From NCBI GenBank assembly GCA_017941235.1, contig JAGAWU010000020.1:62001-126000 (forward strand): 64,000 nucleotides of DNA, in the 5' to 3' direction. The stretch is from Bacilli bacterium. GTDB taxonomy: Bacteria; Bacillota_I; Bacilli_A; RF39; UBA660. The stretch's first letter is position 1. Each line of letters begins with the position of its first letter. This document shows positions 51,057-61,767 of this stretch, piece after piece. Position numbers and translations under genes: made by a program. The notes under the pieces were generated by a model, which saw nothing but the letters and a program-made list of their open reading frames with translations, was not told the DNA's origin and searched no databases.

Positions 51057-51815
51057 TTATTTTCTAAACTTTTTCTTTTGAATTTTATAAGTAGTTTTCA
51101 ATAAAAATTTTTCAGGAACAAATCTATAGAAAAAACTAGTTAATTTAATTTTAACCCCTGGTATTATTATTCTCTTCTTTTTAAACATTTCTTTTATTGC
51201 ATAATCAGCAACTATTTTAGCATTCATAGGTTTAATACTAAATTGGACATTAGCAACATTATTAAAATTAGTATCTACTGGCCCAGGACATAAAAGTGAT
51301 ACTGATACATTACTCTTTTTATTTTTTAGTTCATACCAAATACCATTAGTTAAACTTCTAACATATGCTTTTGTTGCATAATAAGTATCCATCAAAGGAC
51401 CGCCAGGCATAATACCTGAAATAGAAGATACATTTAATATATATCCAGAATCGCGCTCTATCATATCTCTTAAAAATGATTTAGTAAGTATATGAACAGC
51501 TTTAATATTAGTATTAATCATTTCTAATTCTTTCCCAATTGGCACAGTCTCAAAATCACCACAGGCCCCAAAACCTGCATTATTAATTAATATATCAATT
51601 TTTTCTGATCTAGTAACTACATATAATTCTTTAACTTTTTGTTCATTAGATAAATCCGTAACAATAATAGTAGACTTAGTAGGTAAAGTTCTCTGGAGAT
51701 TTTCTAACTTTTCACGATCACGTGCAACTAAAATAAGCTCACATTTTTGTTTGGCAAGTATTTTTGCAATCTCCATACCAATACCACTAGAAGCACCTGT
51801 AATTAAAGCTTTCAT
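51057..51815 (-). CDS. Short-chain dehydrogenase/reductase
   Basis: 252 residues from the ATG at 51815 (GGGGTGAT upstream). SDR features: TGASSGIG cofactor motif (about 7-14), NNAG (about 85-88), catalytic Ser in NVSSISG, YxxxK in YYATKAY. The C-terminus (KKRIIIPGVKIKLTSFFYRFVPEKFL) resembles the DltE/YqjQ-type SDR group with a membrane-associating end. It is inserted between rplQ and ecfA1, where Firmicutes normally have none; a terminator separates it from rplQ and a TATAAT lies just upstream. Confidence 0.9.
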   Translation of the reverse strand: MKALITGASSGIGMEIAKILAKQKCELILVARDREKLENLQRTLPTKSTIIVTDLSNEQKVKELYVVTRSEKIDILINNAGFGACGDFETVPIGKELEMINTNIKAVHILTKSFLRDMIERDSGYILNVSSISGIMPGGPLMDTYYATKAYVRSLTNGIWYELKNKKSNVSVSLLCPGPVDTNFNNVANVQFSIKPMNAKIVADYAIKEMFKKKRIIIPGVKIKLTSFFYRFVPEKFLLKTTYKIQKKKFRK

Positions 51816-51850
51816 ATAATCACCCCACAAATTTATTATAACATAATAGA

Positions 51851-51892
51851 AAAAATAAAAGAAGTAGAAACATATTCTAACTTCTTTTATTT
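51851..51892 (-). terminator. Terminator of the ribosomal alpha operon
   Basis: AAATAAAAGAAGT (51853-51865) pairs with ACTTCTTTTATTT (51880-51892), ending in a U-run on the minus strand, directly after rplQ. Confidence 0.8.
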
Positions 51893-51898
51893 AAACTA

Positions 51899-52267
51899 TT
51901 ATTTTTCAGACTTTTTTGAAGTTTCTTCAACTAATTTTAAAATAACCATTAGTGAATCATCACCACGACGTTCAGTAAGTTTTAAAATTTGAGTATAACC
52001 ACCATTACGTTTAGCATAACGTACAGCTAAATCATCAAAAACTTTACTAACAACTTCTTTATCATTATTTAAGAAAGCAAGTGCCTTTCTTCTAGATACT
52101 AAATCACCTTTTTTACCATAAGTAATCATTTTATCAACGAACTTACGAACTTCTTTAGCACGAGTTTCAGTTGTTGTAATACTTTCATTAGTAATTACTT
52201 GTTTAGTAAGTGTAGAAAGCATACTTCTTCTATGTTTATTATCACGTCCTAATTTTCTATATGCCAT
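51899..52267 (-). CDS. rplQ: 50S ribosomal protein L17
   Basis: 122 residues: [23 protein letters not shown] and [15 protein letters not shown] are typical. Last gene of the operon, 17 bases after rpoA, ending at a strong terminator. Confidence 0.98.
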   Translation of the reverse strand: MAYRKLGRDNKHRRSMLSTLTKQVITNESITTTETRAKEVRKFVDKMITYGKKGDLVSRRKALAFLNNDKEVVSKVFDDLAVRYAKRNGGYTQILKLTERRGDDSLMVILKLVEETSKKSEK

Positions 52268-52284
52268 AGTATATCCTCCTTATA

Positions 52285-53235
52285 TTAATCTTCATCACGT
52301 AAAGTAAGACCCATGTCTTTAATTTTATCTAATACCTCTTTTAAAGATTTCTTTCCTAAATTACGTATTTTCATCATATCAGATTCACTCTTATCAACTA
52401 AATCTTGTAATGTGTGAATTCCTGCTCTTTTTAAGCAATTATAAGCACGAACAGAGAAATCTAAATCTTCAATAGATGTTTCTAAAGCTTTAGTTTTTGG
52501 ATCTTCAGTTTTTTCAATCATAATACCACTAACATCAGCAATAGAAGATAAATCTGTTAAAATTTCAAAATGTTCAATTAAAATTCTTGAAGCAAGAGCA
52601 ATTGCTTCCTCAGGTTTCATTGAACCATTAGTCCATACATCTAAAACTAATTTATCATAAGTTTCATTTTGACCAACACGAGCTGGTTCAACTTCATAAG
52701 AAACTCTTTCAATTGGAGAATATGATGAATCAATGGCAATTACTCCAGTTTGTTTAATGTCAAGTAACTTTTTGTTTACTTCACTATCAACATAACCACG
52801 TCCATTAGTAACAGTAAGTTCCATATCTAACTTACCACCTTCACTTAATGTTGCAATTACTTTATCTTTATTAATAATTTCAACATCAGCATCACATTCA
52901 ATATCACCAGCAGTGATTTCTCCTTCTTTTTCTACATTTAAATGAAGTGTTTTAGGACTATTAGAATAGTTCTTAATTACAACACCTTTTAAATTTAATA
53001 TAATTGTAGCAACGTCTTCATAAACACCATCAATTGTTTGAAATTCATGAAGAACACCATCTATTTTAATACTACTAATAGCACTACCTGGTAAAGAAGA
53101 AAGCATAACTCTTCTTAAGGCATTTCCAATAGTATTACCAAAACCTCTTTCTAATGGTTCTAATTCAAATCTTCCATAGAAATTATTCTCTATTGAATCA
53201 GTAATTTTATAAACTGGTTTTTCAAATTGTAACAT
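52285..53235 (-). CDS. rpoA: DNA-directed RNA polymerase subunit alpha
   Basis: 316 residues with the N-terminal assembly domain (FELEPLERGFGNTIGNALRRVMLSSLPG) and the alpha-CTD (DFSVRAYNCLKRAGIHTLQDLV...RNLGKKSLKEV) that contacts UP elements and activators. GGAGG precedes the ATG. Normal length and position between rpsK and rplQ. Confidence 0.99.
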   Translation of the reverse strand: MLQFEKPVYKITDSIENNFYGRFELEPLERGFGNTIGNALRRVMLSSLPGSAISSIKIDGVLHEFQTIDGVYEDVATIILNLKGVVIKNYSNSPKTLHLNVEKEGEITAGDIECDADVEIINKDKVIATLSEGGKLDMELTVTNGRGYVDSEVNKKLLDIKQTGVIAIDSSYSPIERVSYEVEPARVGQNETYDKLVLDVWTNGSMKPEEAIALASRILIEHFEILTDLSSIADVSGIMIEKTEDPKTKALETSIEDLDFSVRAYNCLKRAGIHTLQDLVDKSESDMMKIRNLGKKSLKEVLDKIKDMGLTLRDED

Positions 53236-53267
53236 GTAATTAACCTCCTTTAATTATCTTTTAAACA

Positions 53268-53651
53268 CTATCCACGTGGACGTTTTGGTGGACGACATCC
53301 ATTATGTGGAATAGGTGTTACATCATTAATTGCTGTTACTTCTAATCCAGCAGTTGCAAGTGAACGAATAGCAGTTTCACGTCCTGGTCCTAAACCTTTA
53401 ACGAATACTTCTACTTTACGCATTCCCATATCATAAGCAGCCTTACCAACATTTTCAGCTGAAAGACCAGCAGCATATGGAGTTGATTTTTTACTTCCTT
53501 TAAATCCTAATGCTCCACTTGATGCCCAACTAATAACATTACCATCTTTATCAGTTATAGTAACTATAGTATTGTTGAATGAAGATGAAATATGAGCTAC
53601 ACCTTCAGGCACATTTTTCTTTACTTTTTTCTTTCTAGTTTTATAAGCCAT
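53268..53651 (-). CDS. rpsK: 30S ribosomal protein S11
   Basis: 127 residues: [56 protein letters not shown]. Located 17 bases after rpsM. Confidence 0.99.
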   Translation of the reverse strand: MAYKTRKKKVKKNVPEGVAHISSSFNNTIVTITDKDGNVISWASSGALGFKGSKKSTPYAAGLSAENVGKAAYDMGMRKVEVFVKGLGPGRETAIRSLATAGLEVTAINDVTPIPHNGCRPPKRPRG

Positions 53652-53668
53652 GATCTACCCTCCTATCA

Positions 53669-54037
53669 TTATGCTTTCTTCTTATTAGCAACAGTTTTAC
53701 CTCTACCCTTACGAGTACGAGCATTTCTATTAGTTCTTTGACCTCTTACAGGTAAACCTTTTTTATGTCTTGTTCCTTCATAAGAATTAATTTCCATTTT
53801 AGTTTTAATATTCATAGAAACTTCACGACGTAAATCTCCTTCAGTTAAATGACTATTAATTTCATCACGAAGTTTTATTAATTCATCTTGAGTTAAATCC
53901 CCAGCTTTTTTAGTTGGTTCAACTCCAGCTTTAGCACAAATAGTTTTAGCTAAATTTCTTCCAATACCATAAATATATGTTAAAGAAATAACGATATGTT
54001 TATCATTTGGTATATCTACACCTTTAATACGTGCCAT
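53669..54037 (-). CDS. rpsM: 30S ribosomal protein S13
   Basis: 122 residues: [26 protein letters not shown], and the C-terminal [18 protein letters not shown] tail that lies near the P-site. GGAGG before the ATG. Confidence 0.99.
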   Translation of the reverse strand: MARIKGVDIPNDKHIVISLTYIYGIGRNLAKTICAKAGVEPTKKAGDLTQDELIKLRDEINSHLTEGDLRREVSMNIKTKMEINSYEGTRHKKGLPVRGQRTNRNARTRKGRGKTVANKKKA

Positions 54038-54052
54038 TTAATTCACCTCCAA

Positions 54053-54169
54053 TTAACCTTGTCTTTGTTTATGTTTAGGATTCTTCTTACATACAACCCT
54101 AACAACACCTTTACGTTTAATAATTTTACAATCTGCACAAATTGGTTTTACAGATGGTTTAACTTTCAT
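54053..54169 (-). CDS. rpmJ: 50S ribosomal protein L36
   Basis: 38 residues read between infA and rps[21 protein letters not shown] then [14 protein letters not shown] and TAA. The zinc ligands CxxC...C...H are present (C+ form). AGGAGG precedes the ATG. Confidence 0.98.
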   Translation of the reverse strand: MKVKPSVKPICADCKIIKRKGVVRVVCKKNPKHKQRQG

Positions 54170-54182
54170 AATATTCCTCCTA

Positions 54183-54398
54183 TTACTTACGATATATTAT
54201 ACGCCCACGTGTTAAGTCATATGGAGAAATCTCCATAGTAACTTTATCCCCTGGTAGAATGCGAATATAATTCATTCGTATTTTACCAGAAACGTAAGCT
54301 TCTATTATATGGCCATTTTCAAGTTCTACTTTAAATTTTCCTCCAGGAATAATTTCTAGAACTTTTCCGTCCATTTCAATTGTATCATCTTTTGCCAT
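54183..54398 (-). CDS. infA: Translation initiation factor IF-1
   Basis: 71 residues with the S1-like OB fold: [67 protein letters not shown]. Its start overlaps the end of map by 14 bases. Confidence 0.98.
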   Translation of the reverse strand: MAKDDTIEMDGKVLEIIPGGKFKVELENGHIIEAYVSGKIRMNYIRILPGDKVTMEISPYDLTRGRIIYRK

Positions 54399-55149
54399 CT
54401 TTCCACTCTCCCGTCAAAATTTCGTATCCATCTTTGGTTACTGCAACAGTATGTTCATAGTGAGCAGATGGACTGTGATCTTGGCTAATTATAGTCCAAT
54501 CATTATCATCAACATAAATATCTGGACTTCCAAGTGTTAACATTGGTTCTACAGCTATTACCATTCCCTCTTTTAAACGAGGTCCAGTTCCTGCCCTACC
54601 ATAATTTGGAACATCAGGTGCTTCATGTACTTCAGTACCAACACCATGACCACATAATTCTTTTACTACACCAAGTCCATGTTTTTCAGCATATTCTTGT
54701 ATAGCAAAGCCAATATCTCCTACTCTATTTCCTGGTTTAACTTGTTCAAGTCCTATAAATAGTGACTCTTCAGTCCATTTCATTAAATCTTCTTTTTCTT
54801 TTGATATTTCACCAACTTTATAAGTCCAACCAGAATCTCCATGGTAACCTTTATAACAAGCACCAATATCAAGTGTGATAATATCACCATTTTGAAGTTT
54901 TCTCTCACTAGGGAAACCATGAACCACTTCATCATTTAAGCTTATACATAAAGTATAAGGAAACCCTTCACAACCTTTAAAAGAAGGTGTACAATCATGT
55001 TCTAAAATAAACTTTTCTGCAAGTTCATTAAGCTCATTAGTAGTAATACCTTCCTTAATAAAAGGTTTTAAATATTGATGAGTAAGATAAACAACATAAC
55101 CAGCCTGTCTTAAAAGTTCAATTTCTCTAGGACTCTTAATAGTTATCAT
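54385..55149 (-). CDS. map: Methionine aminopeptidase, type I
   Basis: 254 residues with the pita-bread metal site: [21 protein letters not shown] (two metal Asp), [13 protein letters not shown] (His), VAVEPML and HTVAVT (Glu residues). It removes initiator Met. Between adk and infA as usual. Confidence 0.97.
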   Translation of the reverse strand: MITIKSPREIELLRQAGYVVYLTHQYLKPFIKEGITTNELNELAEKFILEHDCTPSFKGCEGFPYTLCISLNDEVVHGFPSERKLQNGDIITLDIGACYKGYHGDSGWTYKVGEISKEKEDLMKWTEESLFIGLEQVKPGNRVGDIGFAIQEYAEKHGLGVVKELCGHGVGTEVHEAPDVPNYGRAGTGPRLKEGMVIAVEPMLTLGSPDIYVDDNDWTIISQDHSPSAHYEHTVAVTKDGYEILTGEWKDGKR

Positions 55150-55161
55150 ATCATCACACTC

Positions 55162-55821
55162 CTAATTAGTACTTTCGATAATTTCATTTATTTGTTTTGA
55201 TATTTCATCAATAGTTCTATTACCATCTATGAAATGTAAAACACCTAAATCTTTATAATGGTTAATAATTTTTTCTGTGTTTTTTTCATAAGTTGCAAAT
55301 CTATTCATAAAAGCATCTAAATTATCATCGCTTCTCTGATATAAGTCACCACCACAAATATCACAAATAGATTCATTCTTTGGTTTCATTAAATCATTAT
55401 TAATATTGAATACAGAACCACATTTTTTACAAACTCTTCTACCAGTTATTCTTTTAGCTAAAGTTTCTTTATCTACTTCTATAACAATAATAATACCTAA
55501 ATCATAACCAACTTTTTTTAATATATCATCATAAGCAAGCGCCTGCTCATAATTTCTTGGAAACCCATCAATTATAAAGCCGTTTTTACAATCATCCTTA
55601 GATAATCTATCTAAAACTAATTGATAAGTAATTTCATCTTTAACAAGAAGCCCGTTAGCTAAAGTCTCAGCTACATAGTTTCCAATCTCAGAATTTTCCT
55701 TTGAAATATCTCTTAAAATATCGCCAGTTGAAATATGTGGAATATTATACTTATTTACAATTATTTCAGCTTGCGTTCCCTTACCAGCCGCAGGCGGCGC
55801 TATAAACATTATATTTTTCAT
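55162..55821 (-). CDS. adk: Adenylate kinase, zinc-binding lid type
   Basis: 219 residues from the ATG at 55821, directly after the secY stop (TAAAATG); the frame extends upstream into secY but without function. P-loop APPAAGKGTQA (Ala replaces the usual first and fourth Gly positions of GPPGAGKGT), DGFPRNYEQA, and a zinc lid CKKC...CDIC. It keeps AMP/ADP/ATP in balance. Normal place after secY. Confidence 0.97.
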   Translation of the reverse strand: MKNIMFIAPPAAGKGTQAEIIVNKYNIPHISTGDILRDISKENSEIGNYVAETLANGLLVKDEITYQLVLDRLSKDDCKNGFIIDGFPRNYEQALAYDDILKKVGYDLGIIIVIEVDKETLAKRITGRRVCKKCGSVFNINNDLMKPKNESICDICGGDLYQRSDDNLDAFMNRFATYEKNTEKIINHYKDLGVLHFIDGNRTIDEISKQINEIIESTN

Positions 55822-55822
55822 T

Positions 55823-57091
55823 TTATCTTCTACTATACCCCTTTTTATAATTACGTGCAAGTAAACTACCTTCTAATTGTCTATATGTTTCAAGTGCAAC
55901 ACCAACAACAATTAAAATACCAGTTCCTCCAATTGAAACACTAGTAGGTAAAGATGATACTGCAGAAAATAATATAGGTAATCCAGCAATTACAGTTAAG
56001 AAAGCAGCTCCTAAAACTGTTATTCTAGAAAGTATAGTACCCAAATATTTTTCAGTTTCTTTACCAGGTCTTACTCCAGGTATGTATCCTCCATTTTCCT
56101 GTAAATTTTTAGAAAATTCATCAGGTCGCATCTGTATAAATGTATAAAAATATGAGAATAAAAATATTAATACAGTATATAAGATAAAGCCAGTTGGAGT
56201 AGTATAACTAATATACTTCTGAACAAATAATGAAAAGCTTTCTTTTCTTATTACTACAGCAAGTATACTAGGAATACTCAATAAACTTGATGCAAAAATT
56301 ACTGGCATAACATTTGCTGAATTTATTTTTATTGGAACATAAGATTGACTCTGAGAATAAGAATTTGTAGATTTATTAGCATATTGAATAGGAATTCTTC
56401 TTTCAGATTCTTGAATAAATATAATTCCAACCAATATTGCTATATATATAAGTACAAATATTACAAACTTTAATATTCCAAATACAGTTTGTTGAGCTCC
56501 TCCAAATGTTACCAAACTTTGAAATGCAGTAACAAACATTTCTGGAAGTGTAGCAATAATACCAGCCATAATAATTAAACTAATACCATTACCAATTCCT
56601 TTTTCTGTAATTTGGTCACCTAACCATAAAAGGAAAGCTGTACCAGCAGTTAGTATTACAGAAATATATAAATAATCTAGTGGGTTTCCTGATTTACCAT
56701 AAAAGGCAAATGAGAATGCATAACCTTCAATAAAGGCAAATACAATACCCATATATCTTGTTATCTGATTTAGCTTCTGTCTTCCAGTATGTCCTTGTTT
56801 TGCAAGATCTGCAAAATATGGAAATATATCCATTTCTAAGAGCTGCATTATAATTGATGCAGTAATGTAAGGCATAACCCCTAAAGCAAATATTGAGAAT
56901 CTTTTAAAAGCTCCTCCACCCATAGAATTTAATAGTTCCAAAAAATCTAAATTATTTGAAACTGCATTAGTACCAGGAACTCTAATAGAGCACCCAATAA
57001 TAAATATCGCTAATGCAAAAAATGTAAAATAAATTCTATGTCTTAAATCCTTATTACTAGGAGTAAATAGTTGCTTCATGGTCTTAAACAT
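55823..57091 (-). CDS. secY: Preprotein translocase subunit SecY
   Basis: 422 residues with ten membrane helices; motifs include RIYFTFFALAIFIIGCSIRVPG, the plug-helix region, SIIMQLLEMDIFP and GNGISLIIMAGII. It forms the Sec channel. AGGTGAT precedes the ATG. The C-terminal RRYKKGYSRR-like tail abuts adk. Confidence 0.98.
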   Translation of the reverse strand: MFKTMKQLFTPSNKDLRHRIYFTFFALAIFIIGCSIRVPGTNAVSNNLDFLELLNSMGGGAFKRFSIFALGVMPYITASIIMQLLEMDIFPYFADLAKQGHTGRQKLNQITRYMGIVFAFIEGYAFSFAFYGKSGNPLDYLYISVILTAGTAFLLWLGDQITEKGIGNGISLIIMAGIIATLPEMFVTAFQSLVTFGGAQQTVFGILKFVIFVLIYIAILVGIIFIQESERRIPIQYANKSTNSYSQSQSYVPIKINSANVMPVIFASSLLSIPSILAVVIRKESFSLFVQKYISYTTPTGFILYTVLIFLFSYFYTFIQMRPDEFSKNLQENGGYIPGVRPGKETEKYLGTILSRITVLGAAFLTVIAGLPILFSAVSSLPTSVSIGGTGILIVVGVALETYRQLEGSLLARNYKKGYSRR

Positions 57092-57092
57092 A

Positions 57093-57536
57093 CTAGATCA
57101 CCTCAGCAGTGCTTCCTGATTCATTGATTTTTTCTAAAGCAGATTTTGAAAATTTATGAGCTTTAATAGTTAATTTCTTCTCTAAATTTCCATTACCTAA
57201 AACTTTAATACCAGAAAGTTGTTGTTTTACCATTCCTGTTTCACTTAATAAAGCAGGCGTAACAACAGTTCCATCTTCAAATGCATTTAAATCTTCTAAA
57301 TTAATAACTGCATATTCAGTTTTGAATTTAGCATTTGAGAATCCTCTTTTTGGAATACGACGGTATAAAGGTAATTGACCACCTTCAAATACAGGATTTA
57401 TACTTGCTCCACTACGAGCTTTTTGTCCTTTTTGTCCTTTTCCACTTGTTTTTCCAAGTCCACTACCAGAGCCACGTCCAACGCGTTTTTTACTATGAGT
57501 AGCTCCGATATTTTTTTCTAATTCATGTAACTTCAT
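57093..57536 (-). CDS. rplO: 50S ribosomal protein L15
   Basis: 147 residues: [22 protein letters not shown] and a C-terminal [18 protein letters not shown]-like segment. Its start codon abuts the rpsE stop, leaving no room for rpmD. Confidence 0.98.
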   Translation of the reverse strand: MKLHELEKNIGATHSKKRVGRGSGSGLGKTSGKGQKGQKARSGASINPVFEGGQLPLYRRIPKRGFSNAKFKTEYAVINLEDLNAFEDGTVVTPALLSETGMVKQQLSGIKVLGNGNLEKKLTIKAHKFSKSALEKINESGSTAEVI

Positions 57537-58045
57537 TATCCTAATATCTCCTCTACTGTTTTTCCGCGAAGTTTAGCAACTTCTTCTGGTGTCTTAATTG
57601 ATTTAAGACCATTAATAGCAGCTTGTGCCATATTTAATTTTGTTCTTGCTCCTAAAGCTTTAGAAACAACATCACGAACTCCTGCAAGTTCAAGTACAGC
57701 ACGAACTGATCCACCAGCAATGATACCAGTACCAGCTTTAGCAGGTTTTAATAAAACACGTGCAGCTCCACTAGTTCCAATTGCTTCATGAGAAATTGTT
57801 CTTCCATCAATTAAAGGTATTTGAATTAAATTTTTGTTAGCATCTTGAATTGCTTTTTTGATTGCATCTGGTACTTCATTAGCTTTACCTGTACCTAATC
57901 CAACTTTTCCATTTCTGTCACCTACAACAACTGTAGCCGAAAAACGTCTTTGACGTCCACCTTTGTTAACCTTAACAACGCTTTTAACATCAATAACTAA
58001 TTCTTCAAGTAATTTTGCTTTAGGTTCCATGTTTTTCTTTTGCAT
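57536..58045 (-). CDS. rpsE: 30S ribosomal protein S5
   Basis: 169 residues: [43 protein letters not shown] and the C-terminal [21 protein letters not shown]. Overlaps rplO by one base. Confidence 0.98.
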   Translation of the reverse strand: MQKKNMEPKAKLLEELVIDVKSVVKVNKGGRQRRFSATVVVGDRNGKVGLGTGKANEVPDAIKKAIQDANKNLIQIPLIDGRTISHEAIGTSGAARVLLKPAKAGTGIIAGGSVRAVLELAGVRDVVSKALGARTKLNMAQAAINGLKSIKTPEEVAKLRGKTVEEILG

Positions 58046-58057
58046 AATACCCTCCTA

Positions 58058-58420
58058 TTAGAATTCTAATCCATTTTCACGTGCTGCATCTGCTAATGCT
58101 TCTACACGTCCATGATAAAGGTATCCACCTCTATCAAATACTACTTTTGTAATGTTAGCTTTCTTTGCTTTTTCAGCAATACTTTTACCAACAACTTTAG
58201 CTGCTTCAATATTACTTCCATTAGAAAGTTTTAAATCTTTATCTAATGAGGAAGCAGATACTAAAGTAGTTTTTGTTTCGTCATCAATAATTTGTGCATA
58301 TATAGCTTTATTAGAACGGAATACGCTTAATCTAGGTACAGCACAACTTCCCATAAGTTTAGTACGAATACGTTTATGACGAACTAAACGCATACTATTA
58401 CGAGATTCTTTCTTTATCAT
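58058..58420 (-). CDS. rplR: 50S ribosomal protein L18
   Basis: 120 residues: [50 protein letters not shown]. Binds 5S rRNA. Confidence 0.98.
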   Translation of the reverse strand: MIKKESRNSMRLVRHKRIRTKLMGSCAVPRLSVFRSNKAIYAQIIDDETKTTLVSASSLDKDLKLSNGSNIEAAKVVGKSIAEKAKKANITKVVFDRGGYLYHGRVEALADAARENGLEF

Positions 58421-58439
58421 AACTTATTCTCCCTTCCTA

Positions 58440-58973
58440 CTATTTAGCAGCTTTCTTTCCTTCTTTACGAATGATATGTTCATCCTTGTAACGAATTCCT
58501 TTACCTTTGTAAGGTTCAGGTTTTCTTATTTCTCTAATTTCAGCAGCAAATTTTCCAACTTGTGCTTTATCAATACCCTTAACAACGATTTCTGTATTAC
58601 TTACAGATTCTACAGTTAATCCTTGAGGTACTTTCATCTCAACAAGATGTGATTTACCAGCTTTAACAGTTAAATTAGATCCAGAAACTTTGAAATTGTA
58701 ACCAACACCAATAATTTCAAGACCTTTAGCATAACCATCAGTTACACCTTTAATCATGTTAGTAATTAAAGCATTCATTGTACCATGATTAGCTTTAGCT
58801 GATTCATTAGCTCTTTCAAGAGTAATAGTTCCAGCATCTTGTTTCATCGTGATTTTATTAAGCATTTTTTGCTCTAATGTTCCTTTAGGACCAGTAACTT
58901 TAACAATTCCATTGTCTTCAGTTACAGTAACTCCTGCAGGGACCGTTATTATACGATTTCCAATACGGCTCAT
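58440..58973 (-). CDS. rplF: 50S ribosomal protein L6
   Basis: 177 residues: MSRIGNRIITVPAGVTVTED, GVTDGYAKGLEIIGVGYNFKV, RKPEPYKGKGIRYKDEHIIRKEGKKAAK. AGGAGGAAAAG before the ATG. Confidence 0.98.
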   Translation of the reverse strand: MSRIGNRIITVPAGVTVTEDNGIVKVTGPKGTLEQKMLNKITMKQDAGTITLERANESAKANHGTMNALITNMIKGVTDGYAKGLEIIGVGYNFKVSGSNLTVKAGKSHLVEMKVPQGLTVESVSNTEIVVKGIDKAQVGKFAAEIREIRKPEPYKGKGIRYKDEHIIRKEGKKAAK

Positions 58974-58994
58974 TTTCTTTTCCTCCTATATAAA

Positions 58995-59384
58995 TTACCA
59001 AATATAAGCAAGAACTTCTCCACCTAAATTTTGTTTACGTGCTTCTTTATCTGTCATTATTCCTTTTGATGTAGAAATAATAGCAATTCCTAAACCATTA
59101 AGAACTCTAGGAAGTTCTTCACTTTTAGCATAAACACGAAGTCCAGGTTTAGATATTCTCTTAAGTCCAGTAATAACTCTTTCTTTCTTATCAGCATATT
59201 TTAAATTAACAGTAAGAGTTCTACCTTCAATTTTATAATCATTTATAAATCCTTCTTCTTTTAAAATTCTAGCAATTTCATTTTTTATTTTAGAAGCAGG
59301 GATTTCAACGTCTTCATAACGCATTTGGTTAGCATTACGAATACGAGTTAACATATCTGCAATTGTATCTGATACTACTGCCAT
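58995..59384 (-). CDS. rpsH: 30S ribosomal protein S8
   Basis: 129 residues: [65 protein letters not shown]. Binds 16S rRNA helix 21. Confidence 0.98.
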   Translation of the reverse strand: MAVVSDTIADMLTRIRNANQMRYEDVEIPASKIKNEIARILKEEGFINDYKIEGRTLTVNLKYADKKERVITGLKRISKPGLRVYAKSEELPRVLNGLGIAIISTSKGIMTDKEARKQNLGGEVLAYIW

Positions 59385-59405
59385 AAATATATCCTCCTTT
59401 CCAAA

Positions 59406-59591
59406 TTACCAGCTTGATTTCTTAACACCTGGTATTTGTCCTTTATAAGCTAATTCTCTAAAACAAATACGGCATATACCAAATTTACTCATAACTGCAT
59501 GTGGTCTTCCACAACGAGAGCAACGAGTATATTCACGTACTTTGTATTTTTGTTTTCTATTAGCTTTTACAACCATACTTTTTTTTGCCAT
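59406..59591 (-). CDS. rpsN: 30S ribosomal protein S14, zinc-binding type Z
   Basis: 61 residues from the ATG at 59591 (GGAGGGTAAA). [21 protein letters not shown] carries the four zinc Cys of the short S14 form, which occurs in many Gram-positives. Confidence 0.97.
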   Translation of the reverse strand: MAKKSMVVKANRKQKYKVREYTRCSRCGRPHAVMSKFGICRICFRELAYKGQIPGVKKSSW

Positions 59592-59603
59592 TTTACCCTC
59601 CAA

Positions 59604-60143
59604 TTACTTTCTAAAAGGAATTCCTAATTCATTTAATAAGTCAAATGCTTCTTCATTTGTTTTAGCTGTTGTTACAAATACTATATCCATACCACGAACT
59701 TTAACAACGTTATCAAATTCGATTTCTGGGAAAATTAATTGTTCTTTAATACCCATAGTATAATTTCCACGTCCATCAAAAGCTTTTGGACTTAATCCAC
59801 GGAAATCTCTAACTAAAGGTAATGAAATAGAAATTAATTTATCCATGAATGTATACATATTTTCTCCACGAAGAGTAACTTTACATCCGATAGATTGTCC
59901 TTCTCTTACTTTAAATCCAGCTATTGATTTCTTAGCTTTAGTGATAACTGGTTGTTGACCTGAAATTAATTTTAAATCTTCAACTGCTGCTTCTAATAAT
60001 TTAGAATTAGATGTAGCATCACCAACACCCATGTTAATAACGATTTTTTCTAGTTTTGGTACTTCCATTATTGACTTATAATTATGTTTACTTTGTAAAC
60101 TTGGAACAACTTCATTTAAGTATTTTTCTTTTAGGCGGTTCAT
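59604..60143 (-). CDS. rplE: 50S ribosomal protein L5
   Basis: 179 residues: [42 protein letters not shown] and [33 protein letters not shown]-type core. Binds 5S rRNA. Confidence 0.98.
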   Translation of the reverse strand: MNRLKEKYLNEVVPSLQSKHNYKSIMEVPKLEKIVINMGVGDATSNSKLLEAAVEDLKLISGQQPVITKAKKSIAGFKVREGQSIGCKVTLRGENMYTFMDKLISISLPLVRDFRGLSPKAFDGRGNYTMGIKEQLIFPEIEFDNVVKVRGMDIVFVTTAKTNEEAFDLLNELGIPFRK

Positions 60144-60164
60144 ATATTAATACCCTCCTTCCAA

Positions 60165-60473
60165 TTAATCAAGCTCAGCGTTTGATTTTTTAGTGATTCT
60201 TATTTTTTTACCATTTTTATTAGTTGTATGTCCTATTCTAGTTCTTTTCTTAGTTTTAGGATCTACAATCATAACATTTGAAGCATTGATTGGAGCTTCC
60301 ATTTCAATGATTCCTCCAGTACTGTTAGCAGTTTCACGAGTATGTTTTTTTACAATATTAACTCCCTCAACTACTACTTTATTATCACTTCTTAATGTTT
60401 TAATTATTTTTCCTGTTTTACCTTTATTAGAACCAGCGATAACTACAACTTCATCTCCAACTTTAAAGTTCAT
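60165..60473 (-). CDS. rplX: 50S ribosomal protein L24
   Basis: 102 residues with a KOW motif: FKVGDEVVVIAGSNKGKTGKIIKT and VVEGVNIVKKHTR. Assembly initiator protein of the large subunit. Confidence 0.98.
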   Translation of the reverse strand: MNFKVGDEVVVIAGSNKGKTGKIIKTLRSDNKVVVEGVNIVKKHTRETANSTGGIIEMEAPINASNVMIVDPKTKKRTRIGHTTNKNGKKIRITKKSNAELD

Positions 60474-60485
60474 ATTATCCTCCTC

Positions 60486-60854
60486 TTATAGTACTTCTTT
60501 TGCTAAAGATACTATTTTCATATAATCTTTATCACGAAGTTCTCTTGCTACTGGTCCAAAAACACGAGTTCCAACTGGACTCTTGTCATCACGAATGATA
60601 ACACAAGCATTGTCATCGAATTTAATGTAGCTTCCATCTTCACGACGAACACCTTGTCTACTACGAACGATAACAGCTTTTACAACTTTTCCTTTTGGCA
60701 TATTTGAGTTAGGAATAGCATCTTTAACTGTTCCAACTACAACATCACCAATATTAGCAGTCTTAACTTTACTACCTCCAAGTACACGAATTACTAGTAA
60801 TTCACGAGCTCCGGAGTTGTCTGCGACTTTTAATCTACTTTCTTGTTGTAACAT
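60486..60854 (-). CDS. rplN: 50S ribosomal protein L14
   Basis: 122 residues: [61 protein letters not shown]. Confidence 0.99.
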   Translation of the reverse strand: MLQQESRLKVADNSGARELLVIRVLGGSKVKTANIGDVVVGTVKDAIPNSNMPKGKVVKAVIVRSRQGVRREDGSYIKFDDNACVIIRDDKSPVGTRVFGPVARELRDKDYMKIVSLAKEVL

Positions 60855-60874
60855 AAAATCCTCCTTCTAAAGCA

Positions 60875-61135
60875 TTAAATAATTACTGCTTCTTTTACTA
60901 TTTCTTTTAAATAGAAATGTTTTGTCTTAGAAATTGGTCTAGTTGATACGATACGTACAACATCTCCAACTTTAGCTTTATTTGTTTCATCATGTACTGC
61001 GTATTTTTTAGACTGTTTAACTCTCTTATGATATAAAGGATGAGTTTTATAAGTTTCAACTAAAACAGTAATAGTTTTATTATTTGTTGAACTTACTACT
61101 TTTCCTACTAATTCTTTCTTAATAGTCTTTTCCAT
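60875..61135 (-). CDS. rpsQ: 30S ribosomal protein S17
   Basis: 86 residues: [42 protein letters not shown]...[20 protein letters not shown]. Standard length. Confidence 0.98.
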   Translation of the reverse strand: MEKTIKKELVGKVVSSTNNKTITVLVETYKTHPLYHKRVKQSKKYAVHDETNKAKVGDVVRIVSTRPISKTKHFYLKEIVKEAVII

Positions 61136-61137
61136 TA

Positions 61138-61341
61138 TTAACCCTCCTTCTCAACTGTTTCACGTTCTTTTAAAACAGTTTTTAATCTTGCAACAGTGTG
61201 TCTTAATTCACGAATTCTAGAAGGCTTTTCAAGATTACCTGTAGCCTGTTGAAAACGTAAATTAAATAATTCTTCTTTTGATTCTTTTAATTTTGCATTA
61301 ATATCTTCAGTAGATAATTCTCTAATTTCTTTTACCTTCAT
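61138..61341 (-). CDS. rpmC: 50S ribosomal protein L29
   Basis: 67 residues from the ATG at 61341 (GGTGGTG upstream, overlapping the end of rplP): [35 protein letters not shown]. Confidence 0.97.
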   Translation of the reverse strand: MKVKEIRELSTEDINAKLKESKEELFNLRFQQATGNLEKPSRIRELRHTVARLKTVLKERETVEKEG

Positions 61342-61342
61342 C

Positions 61343-61765
61343 TTATTCACCACCCTGTTCTTCTTTCTTTACAAATTTTGTAGTGATAGGTAATTTGTGG
61401 CTAGCTAGTCTTAAAGCTTCACGAGCTACTTCTTCAGTTACTCCAGATACTTCAAATAAGATTTTTCCTTCTTTAACAACTGCTACCCATCCTTCAACAT
61501 TACCTTTACCTTTACCTTGACGAGTACCGATAGGTTTTTTAGTTAGTGGCATATGTGGGAATATATTAATATATACCTTACCACCACGTTTCATATAACG
61601 AGTCATAGCAACACGAGCTGCTTCTATTTGGTTAGCTGTAATCCAAGCACCTTCTTTAGCTTGAAGTCCAAAATCTCCAAATGAAAGTTCTCTATTACCA
61701 CGAGATTTTCCTTCGTGAGGTAATCTATGTACACGACGATATTTAGTTCTAGATGGTATCAACAT
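61343..61765 (-). CDS. rplP: 50S ribosomal protein L16
   Basis: 140 residues: [81 protein letters not shown]. Confidence 0.99.
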   Translation of the reverse strand: MLIPSRTKYRRVHRLPHEGKSRGNRELSFGDFGLQAKEGAWITANQIEAARVAMTRYMKRGGKVYINIFPHMPLTKKPIGTRQGKGKGNVEGWVAVVKEGKILFEVSGVTEEVAREALRLASHKLPITTKFVKKEEQGGE

Positions 61766-61767
61766 AA

